A DNA stretch of 55,929 bases from JBAZDC01 sp041654595 (GTDB taxonomy: Bacteria; Pseudomonadota; Gammaproteobacteria; Burkholderiales; Burkholderiaceae_B), in the NCBI GenBank assembly GCA_964551305.1, contig CAZKBT010000015.1, positions 1-55,929 of the forward strand. The letters are read 5' to 3'. The position numbers and the translations under genes were made by a program. Positions 23,690-34,241 of this stretch are shown here, piece by piece (the stretch's first letter is position 1; every line of letters begins with the position of its first letter). The notes beneath the pieces are model-generated. The model worked only from the letters and a program-made list of their open reading frames with translations, made no database searches and had not been told where the DNA came from.

Positions 23690-25756
23690 ATGAAGAACGT
23701 TTGGATTGGGATCGATACGGGCGGAACCTTCACGGATTTGGTGCTGACCGATCTGGACACGAACACTTATTGCTATCACAAGCTGCCGACGACCACGGCC
23801 GATCCCGCCAAGGGCATTCTGGATGGTATTGCGCAGATCATCGAGATGGCGGGGCGGCGTCCGGCCGACATCGGATTTCTGGTGCTTGGAACGACGCTGG
23901 CGACCAATGCGGTGCTCGAAAGAAAAACGGCTCGCACCGGCATGTTGACGACGCGTGGCTTTCGCGACGTGCTCGAGCTTGCCAGGCAGCGGCGCCCCCA
24001 TTACTTCAATTTGGACATTCTAAAACCGCCGCCGCCTGTTGCGCGAGATTGCCGGATCGAGGTCGACGAGCGTATCGATTTCGACGGCTCGACGGCTGTG
24101 GCGCTGTCGGAGGAAGATGTGCGCAATGCGGTCGACGTATTGCGCACAAAAGGCGTCGAAGCGATCGCCGTCTGCCTCGTGCATTCGTATGCCAATCCCG
24201 CGCATGAAGAAAGAGCGAAGGAGCTGGTCAGGGAGCTGATGCCCGACGTGTATCTTTGCACCTCGTCCGGTGTGCTGGCGGAGTTCCGCGAGTACGAGCG
24301 GTTTGCCACGACAGCGGTCAACGCCAGCCTGATGCCTATCGTCGATCGCTACTTGACGCGGTTCGAGCGTGGCGTGCAGGACCTGGGCATCGCCTGCGTG
24401 CCGCGCGTCATGCAGTCCAACGGCGGAGCGGTCAGCCAGGATGCAGTGCGGCGCCTGCCCATCAATACGTTTTTCTCCGGACCTGCCGGAGGCGTCATCG
24501 GCACGGTGGGTCTGGGGCAGCAACTGGGTATCGCCAATCTGATCACGTTCGACATGGGCGGCACCAGCACGGATGTCTGCCTGATCAAGAACGGCGTCCC
24601 GTCCAAGAAAAACGAGCGCGACATGGGCGGGTTTCCGGTGCGTACCCGAACGCTCGACATCCATACCATCGGGGCTGGAGGCGGCAGTATCGCGTGGATC
24701 GACGCGGGCGGCCTGCTCAAGGTGGGGCCGCAAAGCGCCGGCGCGTATCCCGGCCCGGTCGCGTATGGCCGGGGAGGCGAGAAGCCGACGGTGACGGACG
24801 CCAACGTGGTGCTTGGGCGTCTCAATCCGCGCAGCCTGCTGGGCGGGCGCATGGCGATGTTTCCCGAAAGGGCGCATGAGGCGATGCGGGCCGAGCTGGG
24901 CGAGCGGATCGGGGCGGATGCCGTGAAAGCGGCCGCCGGCATTCTTGAAATCATCAATGTGAACATGATCGGCGCGTTGCGTGTCATCTCGGTGGAGCAG
25001 GGCGAGGATCCGCGTGATTTCACATTGGTCGCGTTCGGGGGCGCGGGCCCTTTGCATGCGGCCGAAGTCGCGCTGAGCATAGGCATGCGGCGCGTGCTGG
25101 TTCCGCCGCGGCCGGGATTGCTGAGCGCGATCGGCCAGCTGCATGCCGACGTGCGCGGCGACTTCAGTTTGACGCGCATCGTGGCCGTCGTGCCCGAAAG
25201 CCTGCCGCGGATCAACGCGGGGCTGGCCGGCTTGCAAGCCGAGGGCGAGCGATGGCTCGCCGGCGAATCCGAAGACCCTTCCCAAGCGGTCTACGAGTGG
25301 CATGCGGATCTGCGTTATGCGGGGCAGAGCTCGGAGCTGGCGCTGCCCTTGGAGGACGGACGGCTCGATGCGGATACCGTGCGGCGGCTGCTGGCCGGTT
25401 TTCATGAGTGGCATGAAAAGCTCTATGGCTATCGGCTGGAGGATCACCCGGTGGAGCTGGTCACCTTGCGCCTGTCGGCGACGGCCCGGCGGCCGGTGCC
25501 GCCGCTGGAGGCCGCCGAGATTTCGGCCGGCAGTCTGTTCGATGCCTTGCTCGAGTCGCGGGACGTCTGGTTCGCGGATACCGGCTACATCCGCACCCCT
25601 GTATACGATCGGGTACGCCTGCCCGCGGATTGCCGCTTGCGCGGACCCGCCATCATCGAGCAGATGGACACGACCGTGGTGGTGCCCCCCGGAGCCTGGT
25701 TGTCGAACGATAACTATGGATGCCTGTTAATAGAATTGGAGACGGCAGCATCATGA
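23690..25756 (+). CDS. Hydantoinase/oxoprolinase family protein, subunit A (HyuA)
   Basis: A 688-residue subunit of the ATP-dependent hydantoinase / 5-oxoprolinase / acetone carboxylase superfamily. The N-terminal ATPase signature is GIDTGGTFTDLV (residues 5-16), and the second phosphate-binding motif is ITFDMGGTSTDVCLI (about 287). HTIGAGGGSIAWID and VAFGGAGPLHA follow. The family opens cyclic amides such as hydantoins or 5-oxoproline, or carboxylates ketones, at the cost of ATP, acting with a B subunit. The next gene, overlapping by 4 bp, is that subunit. The substrate cannot be told from sequence. Confidence 0.92.
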   Translation: MKNVWIGIDTGGTFTDLVLTDLDTNTYCYHKLPTTTADPAKGILDGIAQIIEMAGRRPADIGFLVLGTTLATNAVLERKTARTGMLTTRGFRDVLELARQRRPHYFNLDILKPPPPVARDCRIEVDERIDFDGSTAVALSEEDVRNAVDVLRTKGVEAIAVCLVHSYANPAHEERAKELVRELMPDVYLCTSSGVLAEFREYERFATTAVNASLMPIVDRYLTRFERGVQDLGIACVPRVMQSNGGAVSQDAVRRLPINTFFSGPAGGVIGTVGLGQQLGIANLITFDMGGTSTDVCLIKNGVPSKKNERDMGGFPVRTRTLDIHTIGAGGGSIAWIDAGGLLKVGPQSAGAYPGPVAYGRGGEKPTVTDANVVLGRLNPRSLLGGRMAMFPERAHEAMRAELGERIGADAVKAAAGILEIINVNMIGALRVISVEQGEDPRDFTLVAFGGAGPLHAAEVALSIGMRRVLVPPRPGLLSAIGQLHADVRGDFSLTRIVAVVPESLPRINAGLAGLQAEGERWLAGESEDPSQAVYEWHADLRYAGQSSELALPLEDGRLDADTVRRLLAGFHEWHEKLYGYRLEDHPVELVTLRLSATARRPVPPLEAAEISAGSLFDALLESRDVWFADTGYIRTPVYDRVRLPADCRLRGPAIIEQMDTTVVVPPGAWLSNDNYGCLLIELETAAS

Positions 25757-27384
25757 CCGAATCTGTGGATCCGATCCGCGCGGAAGTGGTGGCGCGCTTT
25801 TTGCTGGCGACCGCCGAGGAAATGGGCGCGACGCTGATACGCACGGCGTTTTCCCCGAACATCAAGGAGCGGGCCGATTGCTCGTCCGCCATTTTCGATG
25901 CCAAGGGCCAGGTCATCGCAGTGGCGCAACGCGTGCCCATTCATCTGGGTTCGATGGTCGGGGCGGTCGACGAGATACTGCGCCGCTACAGCCTGGACAC
26001 GATTCATGAGGGCGATATGTTCATCGCCAACGATCCGTATAACGGCGGGGGATCGCATCTTCCCGACATCAACATCATCGCGCCGGTATTCATGGACGGG
26101 GAGATCGTGGCATTCGTTGCGAACATCGCGCATCACGCCGACGTGGGGGGCATGATGCCGGGCAGCGAGTCGGCGGTATGCCAGTCCATTTACCAGGAGG
26201 GATTGCGCATTCCCCCGGTCAAGGTCATGCTGCGCGGCGAAATCAATCATGACCTGGTCGATATCGTTCTTTTGAATTCGCGCACGCCCGAGGAGCGTAT
26301 CGGCGATTTGCGCGCGCAGTTCGCGGCCAATCGCACAGGTGCGCAAAGCGTGGTGTCGCTGTTCGAGCGCTACGGCGTGCGGGAAACGCAGCGCACGATA
26401 GCGGCGTATCTCGATTTTACCGAGAAGCGTTTCGTTGCGGCGATCAACCGTCTGCCGCCCGGCGAGTACGTCGAGGAGGATTTTCTCGACGGCGACAATC
26501 CAGGCGACGTGGCGCGCATACGTCTGAAGCTTACCGTTGCCAAAGGACGGCTGGATTTCGATTTTTCAGGCTCGGACCCGCAACTGGCCAGCGCGCGCAA
26601 TATTCCTTGGCGTGCCTTGCTGGCCACGATCTATACGGTATCGAAAAGCCTCCTGGATCCCGACGTGCCGGCCAACGCGGGCTATTACCGGACCTTGCAC
26701 GTTTCGGCGCCACCCGGCTCGCTGGTGGGCCCCGTTCCTCCGGCCGCGGTGGGATGCCGGTCGATTTCATGCGGCGTGCTGGGCGACGTGATTGCGGCGG
26801 CCATATCCCGGGCCATTCCGGAAAAGGCTCTGGCCCGCAGCGGCCCTCATCATCTCGTCGTGTTGTCGGGCACCGATCCACGTAGCGGCCGTTATTTCGT
26901 CAATTATGAAACCGTGGCCGGCGGCATGGGGGCGCGCGCCAATCGGGACGGCATCGATGCGGTGCGGGTGCACGCGTCGGGCGCGTCGAACCTGCCGGTC
27001 GAGGCGCTGGAACACGCCTATCCCATCCGTGTCGAACGCTATTCGCTGGCCGAAGGGTCGGCGGGGGCGGGCCGGTACCGAGGCGGAATGGGCGTCGTGC
27101 GCGATTACCGCATTCTTGCCGACGACATCGTGGCCAGCCTGTCTTCGGAACGGCAACAGGTCGCCGCCGGCGGCACCGCCGGCGGCGCCGCCGGAGCGGC
27201 GGGGCAGTTCATTCTGAACCCGGATACGCCGGAGCAGCGCCTGCTGCCTTCCGCCCTTGGCGAGATCAAGCTGCCGCGCAACAGCGTATTGCGTATCCGC
27301 ACCCCCGGGGGCGGAGGGTACGGGCCGGCGGCCGAGCGGTCGGACGACGCGAGCCGCAAGGACCGCCTCGAAGAGCGAGTATAG
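25753..27384 (+). CDS. Hydantoinase/oxoprolinase family protein, subunit B (HyuB)
   Basis: A 543-residue partner subunit. Key family segments are MGATLIRTAFSPNIKERADC near residue 25, FIANDPYNGGGSHLPDI (about 95), ANIAHHADVGGMMPGS (about 125), and the C-terminal RIRTPGGGGYGPA. The start at 25753 overlaps the HyuA stop (ATGA) and has GGAG upstream; a longer in-frame start at 25720 would lie well inside hyuA. Together the A and B subunits form the ATP-dependent amide-ring-opening enzyme. The gap to the next gene is 42 bp, so it is probably one operon. Confidence 0.92.
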   Translation: MTESVDPIRAEVVARFLLATAEEMGATLIRTAFSPNIKERADCSSAIFDAKGQVIAVAQRVPIHLGSMVGAVDEILRRYSLDTIHEGDMFIANDPYNGGGSHLPDINIIAPVFMDGEIVAFVANIAHHADVGGMMPGSESAVCQSIYQEGLRIPPVKVMLRGEINHDLVDIVLLNSRTPEERIGDLRAQFAANRTGAQSVVSLFERYGVRETQRTIAAYLDFTEKRFVAAINRLPPGEYVEEDFLDGDNPGDVARIRLKLTVAKGRLDFDFSGSDPQLASARNIPWRALLATIYTVSKSLLDPDVPANAGYYRTLHVSAPPGSLVGPVPPAAVGCRSISCGVLGDVIAAAISRAIPEKALARSGPHHLVVLSGTDPRSGRYFVNYETVAGGMGARANRDGIDAVRVHASGASNLPVEALEHAYPIRVERYSLAEGSAGAGRYRGGMGVVRDYRILADDIVASLSSERQQVAAGGTAGGAAGAAGQFILNPDTPEQRLLPSALGEIKLPRNSVLRIRTPGGGGYGPAAERSDDASRKDRLEERV

Positions 27385-27426
27385 CTGGAAGGGGCATGAC
27401 GGCGGCGGGCTCTACATAATTTATGG

Positions 27427-28665
27427 ATGGGATACGGCATGAATCACACTATGAGCGGGCAGGACATCCCCGCATCCGTCAGGGCGGACTTTCCGGGCCT
27501 TGCGAATTGGACGTACGCCGACGTTTCCGGTCGCTGCATTCTGTCGCGACGGGTGCGGGCGGCGGTGGATGCGCAGTTGGACGAACGCATGCTGAACGGT
27601 GGGGAGAAGCCCTCGTTTTTCGCGCTGATCGAGCGGACGCGCGCCAAGTTCGCCAGGCTGATCCATGCGGCGCCGGCGGAAATCGCCTATACCAAGAACG
27701 TATCCGAGGGTCTCAATATCGTGGCGACGGGGCTGCCTTTGCAGCACGGCGACAACGTCATATTGTGTCCCGAGCTCGAGCATCCGAATAACGTATACCC
27801 ATGGTTGAATCTGGCCTCCAAAGGTATAGAATTGAAAATGGTCCAGCCCGAAAACGGACATATTCCCATCGATGAGATCGCGGCCCGGATCGATGCCCGC
27901 ACCCGGGTCGTGACGGTTTCGAGCGTGACTTTCGCGCCCGGTTTTCGAACCGACATCGACTCGCTGGGCGGGCTCTGCCGGGAACGGGGCGTGTTTTTTC
28001 TGGTGGACGGCGCGCAATCGGTGGGCGCATTGGCGACCGACGTCGTCCGTTCGCGCATCGATGGTCTTGCCGTATCGACCCAAAAGGGCTTGTTGGGCCT
28101 GTACGGCATGGGCTTTTTATATGTGCGCGACGAGTGGGCCGAGCGGATGAGGCCGGCGTATTTGGCGCGATTCGGGGTGGACCTGGGCGAGGCTCACGAA
28201 GCCGCGCTTGGAGACTATTCCTACTCTCTGATGCCCGGGGCTCGGCGTTTCGACTTGGGCAATTACAACTATGTCGCGACGGCGGCCGTCGAAGCGTCGC
28301 TGGATTTGCTGTTGGAGCTGGGCGGCGAGCGTGTCGAGTCGCACGTGTCCGCGCTGGCGCGCTCGCTGGCGCAAGGATTCATCGATCTGGGGCTTCCGGT
28401 CTGCGGCGGGGCGCCGGGACCGCATCTGGGTAATATCGTAACAGTGGGGCAGTGGGGCGGCGGCGGTCACGACGAAGTGGATGACCAGCGCATGAGCGAT
28501 CTGGCTCGTTTCCTGACGGAGAACCGCGTCAAGTTTTCCTTGCGTCGCGGGGTGCTGCGTTTTTCGTTTCATGTCTACAACGCGCGCGAGGACGTTGAGC
28601 GGATCCTTGAATTGACCCGGCGCTTTCTGGAGAGAGAAACGCGTTCGCCGGTTACGACAGCCTGA
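27427..28665 (+). CDS. Aminotransferase class V-like PLP enzyme (isopenicillin-N-epimerase/cysteine-desulfurase fold)
   Basis: A 412-residue fold-type I PLP enzyme. The cofactor-binding Asp is in FFLVDGAQSVGA (about 196), and the Schiff-base lysine is in VSTQKGLLGLYG (about 222). ELEHPNNVYPW and RFSFHVYN are the substrate-side motifs shared with isopenicillin-N-epimerase-like and cysteine-desulfurase-like proteins. No catalytic Cys loop of a true NifS is obvious. The start could be any of ATG 27427, 27439 or 27451; ribosome sites do not decide. It sits between the hydantoinase and racemase genes, so it probably acts on an amino acid released by them (transamination, epimerisation or elimination). 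Confidence 0.87.
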   Translation: MGYGMNHTMSGQDIPASVRADFPGLANWTYADVSGRCILSRRVRAAVDAQLDERMLNGGEKPSFFALIERTRAKFARLIHAAPAEIAYTKNVSEGLNIVATGLPLQHGDNVILCPELEHPNNVYPWLNLASKGIELKMVQPENGHIPIDEIAARIDARTRVVTVSSVTFAPGFRTDIDSLGGLCRERGVFFLVDGAQSVGALATDVVRSRIDGLAVSTQKGLLGLYGMGFLYVRDEWAERMRPAYLARFGVDLGEAHEAALGDYSYSLMPGARRFDLGNYNYVATAAVEASLDLLLELGGERVESHVSALARSLAQGFIDLGLPVCGGAPGPHLGNIVTVGQWGGGGHDEVDDQRMSDLARFLTENRVKFSLRRGVLRFSFHVYNAREDVERILELTRRFLERETRSPVTTA

Positions 28666-28693
28666 TATCGATTGTTTGACGAAGGAGCCGATC

Positions 28694-29458
28694 ATGTACG
28701 GATGGCGAGGAAGGATCGGGTTATTGGTGCCCTCCATCAATACCACCATGGAAACGGAGTTCTGGCGCATTGCTCCGGAAGGGGTGTCGGTGCATAGCGC
28801 GCGCATCGCGGGGGGCAGGGATGGCACGCCCGAGGAGTTGCGGAGCATGGAAAGTGCAAGCGAGCACGCCGCATCTGAAATCGCCATGGTCGAACCCGAT
28901 GTCGTGGTCTACGGGTGCACGAGCGGCAGCTTCTTCGAAGGCCCCGAATGGAACGAGCGCATCTGCGAGAAGCTATCCGTGATAACCGGCGCTCCGACAG
29001 TGACGACGGCCGGCGCGATGGTGGCATGCCTGAAAGCGGGCGGCCATGCGAAAGTGGACGTGGTCACGCCGTACGTCGACCTGACCAATGCCAGACTGAA
29101 GCAATTTCTTGCGCTGCAGGGGATCGCGGTCGGCAAACTGGCCACGTTCGACATGCTCGACATGTTCGATCACGCCAAAGTACTGCCCGAGGAAATCTAC
29201 CGGAAGGTGAAAGAGACCGTCACGAGCGAGTCCGAGGCGGTGTTTATTTCCTGCACGCAACTGCGGGCCCTGGAAGTGGTCGACATGCTGGAGCGCGACT
29301 TGGGCAAGCCGGTCTACAGCGCGGTGCAGGCCTCGGCATGGCAGGCCTACAGCCTGATGAACGTCGATCCCGGGATCATGGACGGCGGCAGCTTGCTGCG
29401 CAGCCTGTCCGATCCGGACGCAGAGAAGCAAGCGGGGGAAAGCAGTCGCGCGGGTTGA
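28694..29458 (+). CDS. Asp/Glu racemase superfamily enzyme (maleate isomerase / arylmalonate decarboxylase-like)
   Basis: A 254-residue enzyme. The N-terminus RGRIGLLVPSINTTMETEF, the first catalytic cysteine in VVYGCTSGSFFEG (about residue 76) and the second in VFISCTQLRALE (about 190) define the two-cysteine racemase/maleate cis-trans isomerase group. The start at 28694 has GGAG 6 bp upstream; an in-frame TTG at 28676 is rejected. In a hydantoinase cluster such an enzyme could racemise a hydantoin or amino acid, or isomerise or decarboxylate a dicarboxylate. It follows the PLP enzyme by 28 bp and closes the first operon. Confidence 0.87.
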   Translation: MYGWRGRIGLLVPSINTTMETEFWRIAPEGVSVHSARIAGGRDGTPEELRSMESASEHAASEIAMVEPDVVVYGCTSGSFFEGPEWNERICEKLSVITGAPTVTTAGAMVACLKAGGHAKVDVVTPYVDLTNARLKQFLALQGIAVGKLATFDMLDMFDHAKVLPEEIYRKVKETVTSESEAVFISCTQLRALEVVDMLERDLGKPVYSAVQASAWQAYSLMNVDPGIMDGGSLLRSLSDPDAEKQAGESSRAG

Positions 29459-29536
29459 ATTCATGTAGACGGCGCCAGGGCGTGGCCACAGGCCCGAGGC
29501 CATCGGAGCAGGGGCGGATTCATATGCGATTTATAT

Positions 29537-29573
29537 ATACGAAATACTTAATAATAGACTCGAAATATCGATT
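29537..29573. promoter_or_regulatory. Second copy of the candidate LysR operator, upstream of the ABC transporter
   Basis: A 37-bp element with the same ends as 23584-23620 (ATACGA, TACTTAATAATA, TATCGATT) and the same internal spacing. Differences cluster in the central 6 bp and at positions 7, 8 and 29. It lies 120 bp before the receptor start in a 235-bp gap, which is otherwise featureless. Confidence 0.7.
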
Positions 29574-29693
29574 AGCCGCAATAAACATTCTATGGTTAAC
29601 TAGGTAATCCGCCAGCGTCGACAGGCACGGGCGGGACGAATAATCGAGACGGTTCGACAGGCCGCAAACAATCGAAGACAAAGGAGACAAATC

Positions 29694-30512
29694 ATGAAGA
29701 AAATCATTCCTGCCGCTTTGCTGGCCGCAGCCGGCCTGGCGGCTGCCGCCGTTTTCCCGGTCCAGGCCGCGGATTCGCCCCAGGAGATGAAGGCGCAAGG
29801 CTACATAACCATCGGCGTCAGAGGGGATTCGCGGCCATGGGGCTATCTCGATCCCAGCGGCAAGAACGTGGGCATGGATATCGAGCTGGGCAAGGACATT
29901 GCCCGCCGCCTGGGAGTCGAGGCGAGGTTCGTCACCGTCACGACGGCGACCAGGATCACGTTTCTGCAACAGAACAAAATAGACGTGGCGATCGCCACTA
30001 TGTACGATACCGAGGAGCGTCGCCGGGTGGTGCGCATGGTCGAGCCGCATTACGGCTCGGTCGGGACGGCGCTGCTTGCGCCCAAATCGCAGAGCTTCAA
30101 AACCTGGAGCGACATCAACGGCAAGACACTCTGCGGCGTGAGCGGTTCGACCTACAACACGCCCGCCGAGCGTGACGGAGCCAAAGTCGTGTCCTTCACC
30201 GGCCTTTCCGAGGCATTCGCCGCATTGAGGGCGGGCAACTGCAATGCGCTCATCTATGGCGATTTGCAGCTCGCCCTGGAGCTTCAGGAAAACCCCGACC
30301 TCTGGAAGGACTATGCGATGCCGCTCGAATCCAGGGACGATTGGCCTTGGGCAATAGGCGTCCGCCTGGGCAGCAAGACCGATGCGCTCTACACTTTCTT
30401 GTCGGACACGGTCAAAGACTGGCACAAGACCGGATATCTGCTCGAGGAAAACAAAAAATGGAACGTGGCGCCCACCAAATTCCTGACGCAGCTGCACGAG
30501 AAATATAAGTAA
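29694..30512 (+). CDS. ABC transporter substrate-binding protein, polar amino-acid type
   Basis: A 272-residue periplasmic receptor (family 3). The signal peptide (1-24, ending PVQAAD) precedes the typical start ITIGVRGDSRPWGYLDPSG and VGMDIELGKDIARRLGV. KTLCGVSGSTYNT and ALIYGDLQL are the second-lobe motifs, and DDWPWAIGVRLGS the hinge return. Family members bind polar amino acids or opine-like compounds. It is the first gene of a five-gene transporter/amidase operon and has a strong AAAGGAGA ribosome site. The ligand is presumably the nitrogen compound processed by the hydantoinase enzymes, an inference from the shared operator. Confidence 0.92.
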   Translation: MKKIIPAALLAAAGLAAAAVFPVQAADSPQEMKAQGYITIGVRGDSRPWGYLDPSGKNVGMDIELGKDIARRLGVEARFVTVTTATRITFLQQNKIDVAIATMYDTEERRRVVRMVEPHYGSVGTALLAPKSQSFKTWSDINGKTLCGVSGSTYNTPAERDGAKVVSFTGLSEAFAALRAGNCNALIYGDLQLALELQENPDLWKDYAMPLESRDDWPWAIGVRLGSKTDALYTFLSDTVKDWHKTGYLLEENKKWNVAPTKFLTQLHEKYK

Positions 30513-30535
30513 GCGTCGACGACGGATTCGCGCAT

Positions 30536-31282
30536 ATGGATTCCTTCTGGCTATTGTTTCGCAGGCTTTACGACAGTACGGGCTTCAATTTGCCGTTTCT
30601 ATATGACGGGTTCGAGCGGTCGCGCTTTTTTGCGGGCATCGGCACGTCGGCTTCGTTGATCATCACGTGCATCGCAGGAAGCCTGCTGCTGGGAGTCATC
30701 GGGGCGCACGTGAAGATTTTCTGGCCGCGCGCCGGAAAAGTGGCGGTCGATCCCATCGTTAATCTATTCCGCAATACCCCGCCGATCATCCAGCTGTATT
30801 TTTTCTATTTTGCGATTGGCGGGCTATTGCCCAAGGTGGTCACCGCGGGGGGAGGAGAAGCGCCGATCATCGGCGCGTTCGGATTGACGGTAATCTCGCT
30901 CACCATCTACACCACGGCGTTCAACATCGAGTCGCTGCGGGCCGGCATCGAAGCCGTGCCGGCCACCATGGTTGAGGCGGCCGAGGCTCTTGGCTGCACG
31001 TCATGGCAAATCTATTGCCGGATTCTGCTGCCGCTGGGATTCCGCTTTTCGTTGCCGTCGCTGACCAATAACCTGGTCGATCTGGTCAAGCAGACGTCGC
31101 TGGCCTATGCCATCGCGGTGCCGGAGATCTTGTATGTATCGACGCAGATCATGGCGGATCAGTTCAACGTGACGGAGACCATGATTACGCTGCTGGTCGT
31201 GTATACCGCCCTGGTTTCGATCGTGGTCGTGGCCATGCGGCTCATCGAGCGGGCCCTTGCGATGCCGGGGTATGAAAGATGA
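30536..31282 (+). CDS. ABC transporter permease (HisM/GlnP type), first subunit
   Basis: A 248-residue inner-membrane permease with about five helices. The HEQ-type family pattern NLFRNTPPIIQLYFFYFA and the cytoplasmic EAA loop EAAEALGCTSWQIYCRILLP (about 143-162) identify a polar amino-acid permease. The stop overlaps the second permease gene by 4 bp (ATGA). Together they form the heterodimeric channel. Confidence 0.92.
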   Translation: MDSFWLLFRRLYDSTGFNLPFLYDGFERSRFFAGIGTSASLIITCIAGSLLLGVIGAHVKIFWPRAGKVAVDPIVNLFRNTPPIIQLYFFYFAIGGLLPKVVTAGGGEAPIIGAFGLTVISLTIYTTAFNIESLRAGIEAVPATMVEAAEALGCTSWQIYCRILLPLGFRFSLPSLTNNLVDLVKQTSLAYAIAVPEILYVSTQIMADQFNVTETMITLLVVYTALVSIVVVAMRLIERALAMPGYER

Positions 31283-32130
31283 TTTTTTCTTCAAGACCCT
31301 CTCCGGCGGCAGCCGGCCAGGCCGCGGGGCATTCAGGAGCGAGCCGGCGGGAATGGCTGCGTCTGCTGTACCCCATTGCGCTGGCGGCCGCGGCCAGCAT
31401 GATGTTGTTCGTGCTGTTCACGGATTCCACGGAGCAGGCCGGCGAGAGGCTTTCCATTCTTGCCACCTTGGGCAAGTGGACGCCGCTGTTGGCGCAGGGG
31501 TTCCTGCTGAACTTGATCATCGTGACCCTGGCCATGGCGACCGGCACGCTGTACGGCATCTGCCTGGGCTTGCTGGCCTCGTCGCATGTGGCGCTGTTCC
31601 AGCGCATCGTATGGATACTCGTTCAGTTCTTCCGGAACACGCCGACGCTGGTCCTGTTGTTTCTTGCCGCGTACATGCTGCCGTCCAGCATGCATATCCT
31701 GGGTGTCGAGGTCTCTTTTCCCGACTGGGTCAAGGCCGTCATCGGCTTTTCGCTGAAGGTGATGGCCAACGTCGCGGAGATAGTGCGCGGTGCGATTCAA
31801 TCCGTGCCGGGCGCCCAGTGGGAAGCCGCGGAGTCGCTTGCGTTCCGGCGCAGCCAGATCTTCTGGCGCATCATTCTGCCGCAATGCTACAAAAGAATGT
31901 TGCCGCCCTGGATGAACCTCTATGGAGTCACGTTCACCGCCACCCCGCTGGCCGCGATTCTGGGCGTCAATGAGGTGCTGGGCTACACGCTGATGGCGCT
32001 GGGCGCGGAGTCTCGGTTCGACCTGGTCGTGCCGATGTACCTGTACGTCTTGTGCTGGTTTTATTTGTTTGCGCACCCGGTGACCCGGCTGACGCAGATC
32101 CTGGAACGCAGGTTCGCGCTGATCGGCTGA
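31279..32130 (+). CDS. ABC transporter permease (HisM/GlnP type), second subunit
   Basis: A 283-residue permease. The N-terminal 35 residues are an unusual Ser/Arg/Ala-rich cytoplasmic extension before the first helix. VQFFRNTPTLVLLFL and the EAA loop EAAESLAFRRSQIFWRIILP (about 180-199) are the family marks. Translationally coupled to the first permease. The next gene, an amidase, begins 14 bp after its stop. Confidence 0.92.
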   Translation: MIFSSRPSPAAAGQAAGHSGASRREWLRLLYPIALAAAASMMLFVLFTDSTEQAGERLSILATLGKWTPLLAQGFLLNLIIVTLAMATGTLYGICLGLLASSHVALFQRIVWILVQFFRNTPTLVLLFLAAYMLPSSMHILGVEVSFPDWVKAVIGFSLKVMANVAEIVRGAIQSVPGAQWEAAESLAFRRSQIFWRIILPQCYKRMLPPWMNLYGVTFTATPLAAILGVNEVLGYTLMALGAESRFDLVVPMYLYVLCWFYLFAHPVTRLTQILERRFALIG

Positions 32131-32144
32131 CGGAACGATACGTG

Positions 32145-33435
32145 ATGACGAGCACTTCCTTGAACACAATGTCCGCCTCGGAACTGGCGCGCCGGCTGAA
32201 CCGGCGCGAAATCACCGCGGAACAGGCCGTGAGGGCGTCCCTTGCCCGTATCGAATTGCGTGAATCCCAGGTCGGAGCATGGACATGCGTCGCGGCCGAT
32301 GCCGCGCTTGCCCGCGCGCGGGAGCTGGACCAGGGCCCGGTGCGGGGTTTGCTGCATGGCTTGCCGCTTGGCATCAAAGACGTCTTCGATACGGTGGATT
32401 TTTCCACCGAATACGGTTCCTCGATCCATCGCGGGAACCGGCCGGCGGCCGATTCGGCGGTTGCCGCCCTGTGCAAGGAGGCCGGCGCGGTTGTCATCGG
32501 TAAAACCACGACGACCGAGTTCGCCGTCGTGGCTCCCGCCGGAACGCGCAATCCACGTCGTCTCACTCATACGCCCGGCGGGTCGTCGAGCGGTTCGGCG
32601 GCGGCGGTGGCCGATTGGATGGTTCCCCTTGCCGTCGGGACGCAGACCGGTTCGTCCACCATCCGTCCCGCCGCCTTCTGTGGAGTCGTCGGCTACAAGC
32701 CGACTTTCGGCCTGGTTGCGCGCGCGGGCATCAAGAGCGTGTCCGAAAGTCTGGACACGGTCGGATTCTTCGCCCGCACCGTGCAGGACGTCGGGCTGTT
32801 GGCGGCGGCGGCCAGCGGCGACACGCGTCTGCTCGACACGCAGGCGCAGGGCGCCCCCCGATTCGCCGTGTGCAAAACCCATGAATGGCCGCAGGCCGAT
32901 GCCGATACCCAAGCCGCCATGTCGGAGGCCGAGTCGGGATTGGCTGGTGCGGGCGCATCGGTCGGCGAGTTGATCCTGCCGCGGTTGTATTCGTTGCTGG
33001 GGCAGGCGCAAATCGAAATCCAGGCGTTCGAAATGGTCCGGGCGCTGGCCTATGAACGCATCAACCATCGGGCACGGATCAGCGAGAGGCTGGCGGTGAT
33101 GCTGGACCAGGGCATGCGGATATCGGCTGAGCGGCATGAAATGAACTGCGCGCTGGCCGACAAGGCGAGACGCCTGATCGGCGATTGCTTTGGCGATCGG
33201 GACGTGTTGATCGCCCCGAGCACGATCGGGGAGGCGCCGCCCGGGCTCGACGATACCGGGAGTCCGGTTTTTTGCCGGATGTGGACTTTGCTGGGCCTGC
33301 CCTGCGTGCACGTGCCGTTTACCGTGGGTCGGACCGGGCTTCCGATGGGCCTGCAGGTAATCGGCCGCCGAGGGGCGGACCGGGAAGCGTTGCAGGCCGC
33401 GGCCTGGATGCATGCCCGGCTAACAGGGGATCCAA

Positions 33436-33449
<14 letters not shown>
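32145..33449 (+). CDS. Amidase (amidase-signature family)
   Basis: A 434-residue hydrolase. The catalytic lysine is in LPLGIKDVFDT (about 73), the cis-serine in TPGGSSSGSAAAVAD (about 147), and the nucleophile serine in TQTGSSTIRPAAFCGVVGYKP (about 170). The usual GTDTGGS motif reads GTQTGSS here, a mild deviation that keeps the nucleophile. The start at 32145 is preferred over a longer frame that overlaps the permease. It lies inside the transporter operon, between permease and ATPase, so it most likely hydrolyses an imported amide or carbamoyl compound to free ammonia. Confidence 0.9.
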
Positions 33450-34188
<739 letters not shown>

Positions 34189-34241
34189 CTGTATGATATT
34201 CGCATCGCGGCGACGAAATTCACGCGGGACATGATTCCGAC

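Noticed and set aside
23524..23766. N-terminal extension of the LysR gene to 23766
   Set aside because: It would overlap the operator and the hyuA start; the ATG at 23523 has a strong ribosome site and the normal LysR N-terminus.
32061..33413. 450-residue open frame antisense to the amidase
   Set aside because: The amidase has all catalytic motifs; the antisense frame has low-complexity Arg/His composition and no start signal.
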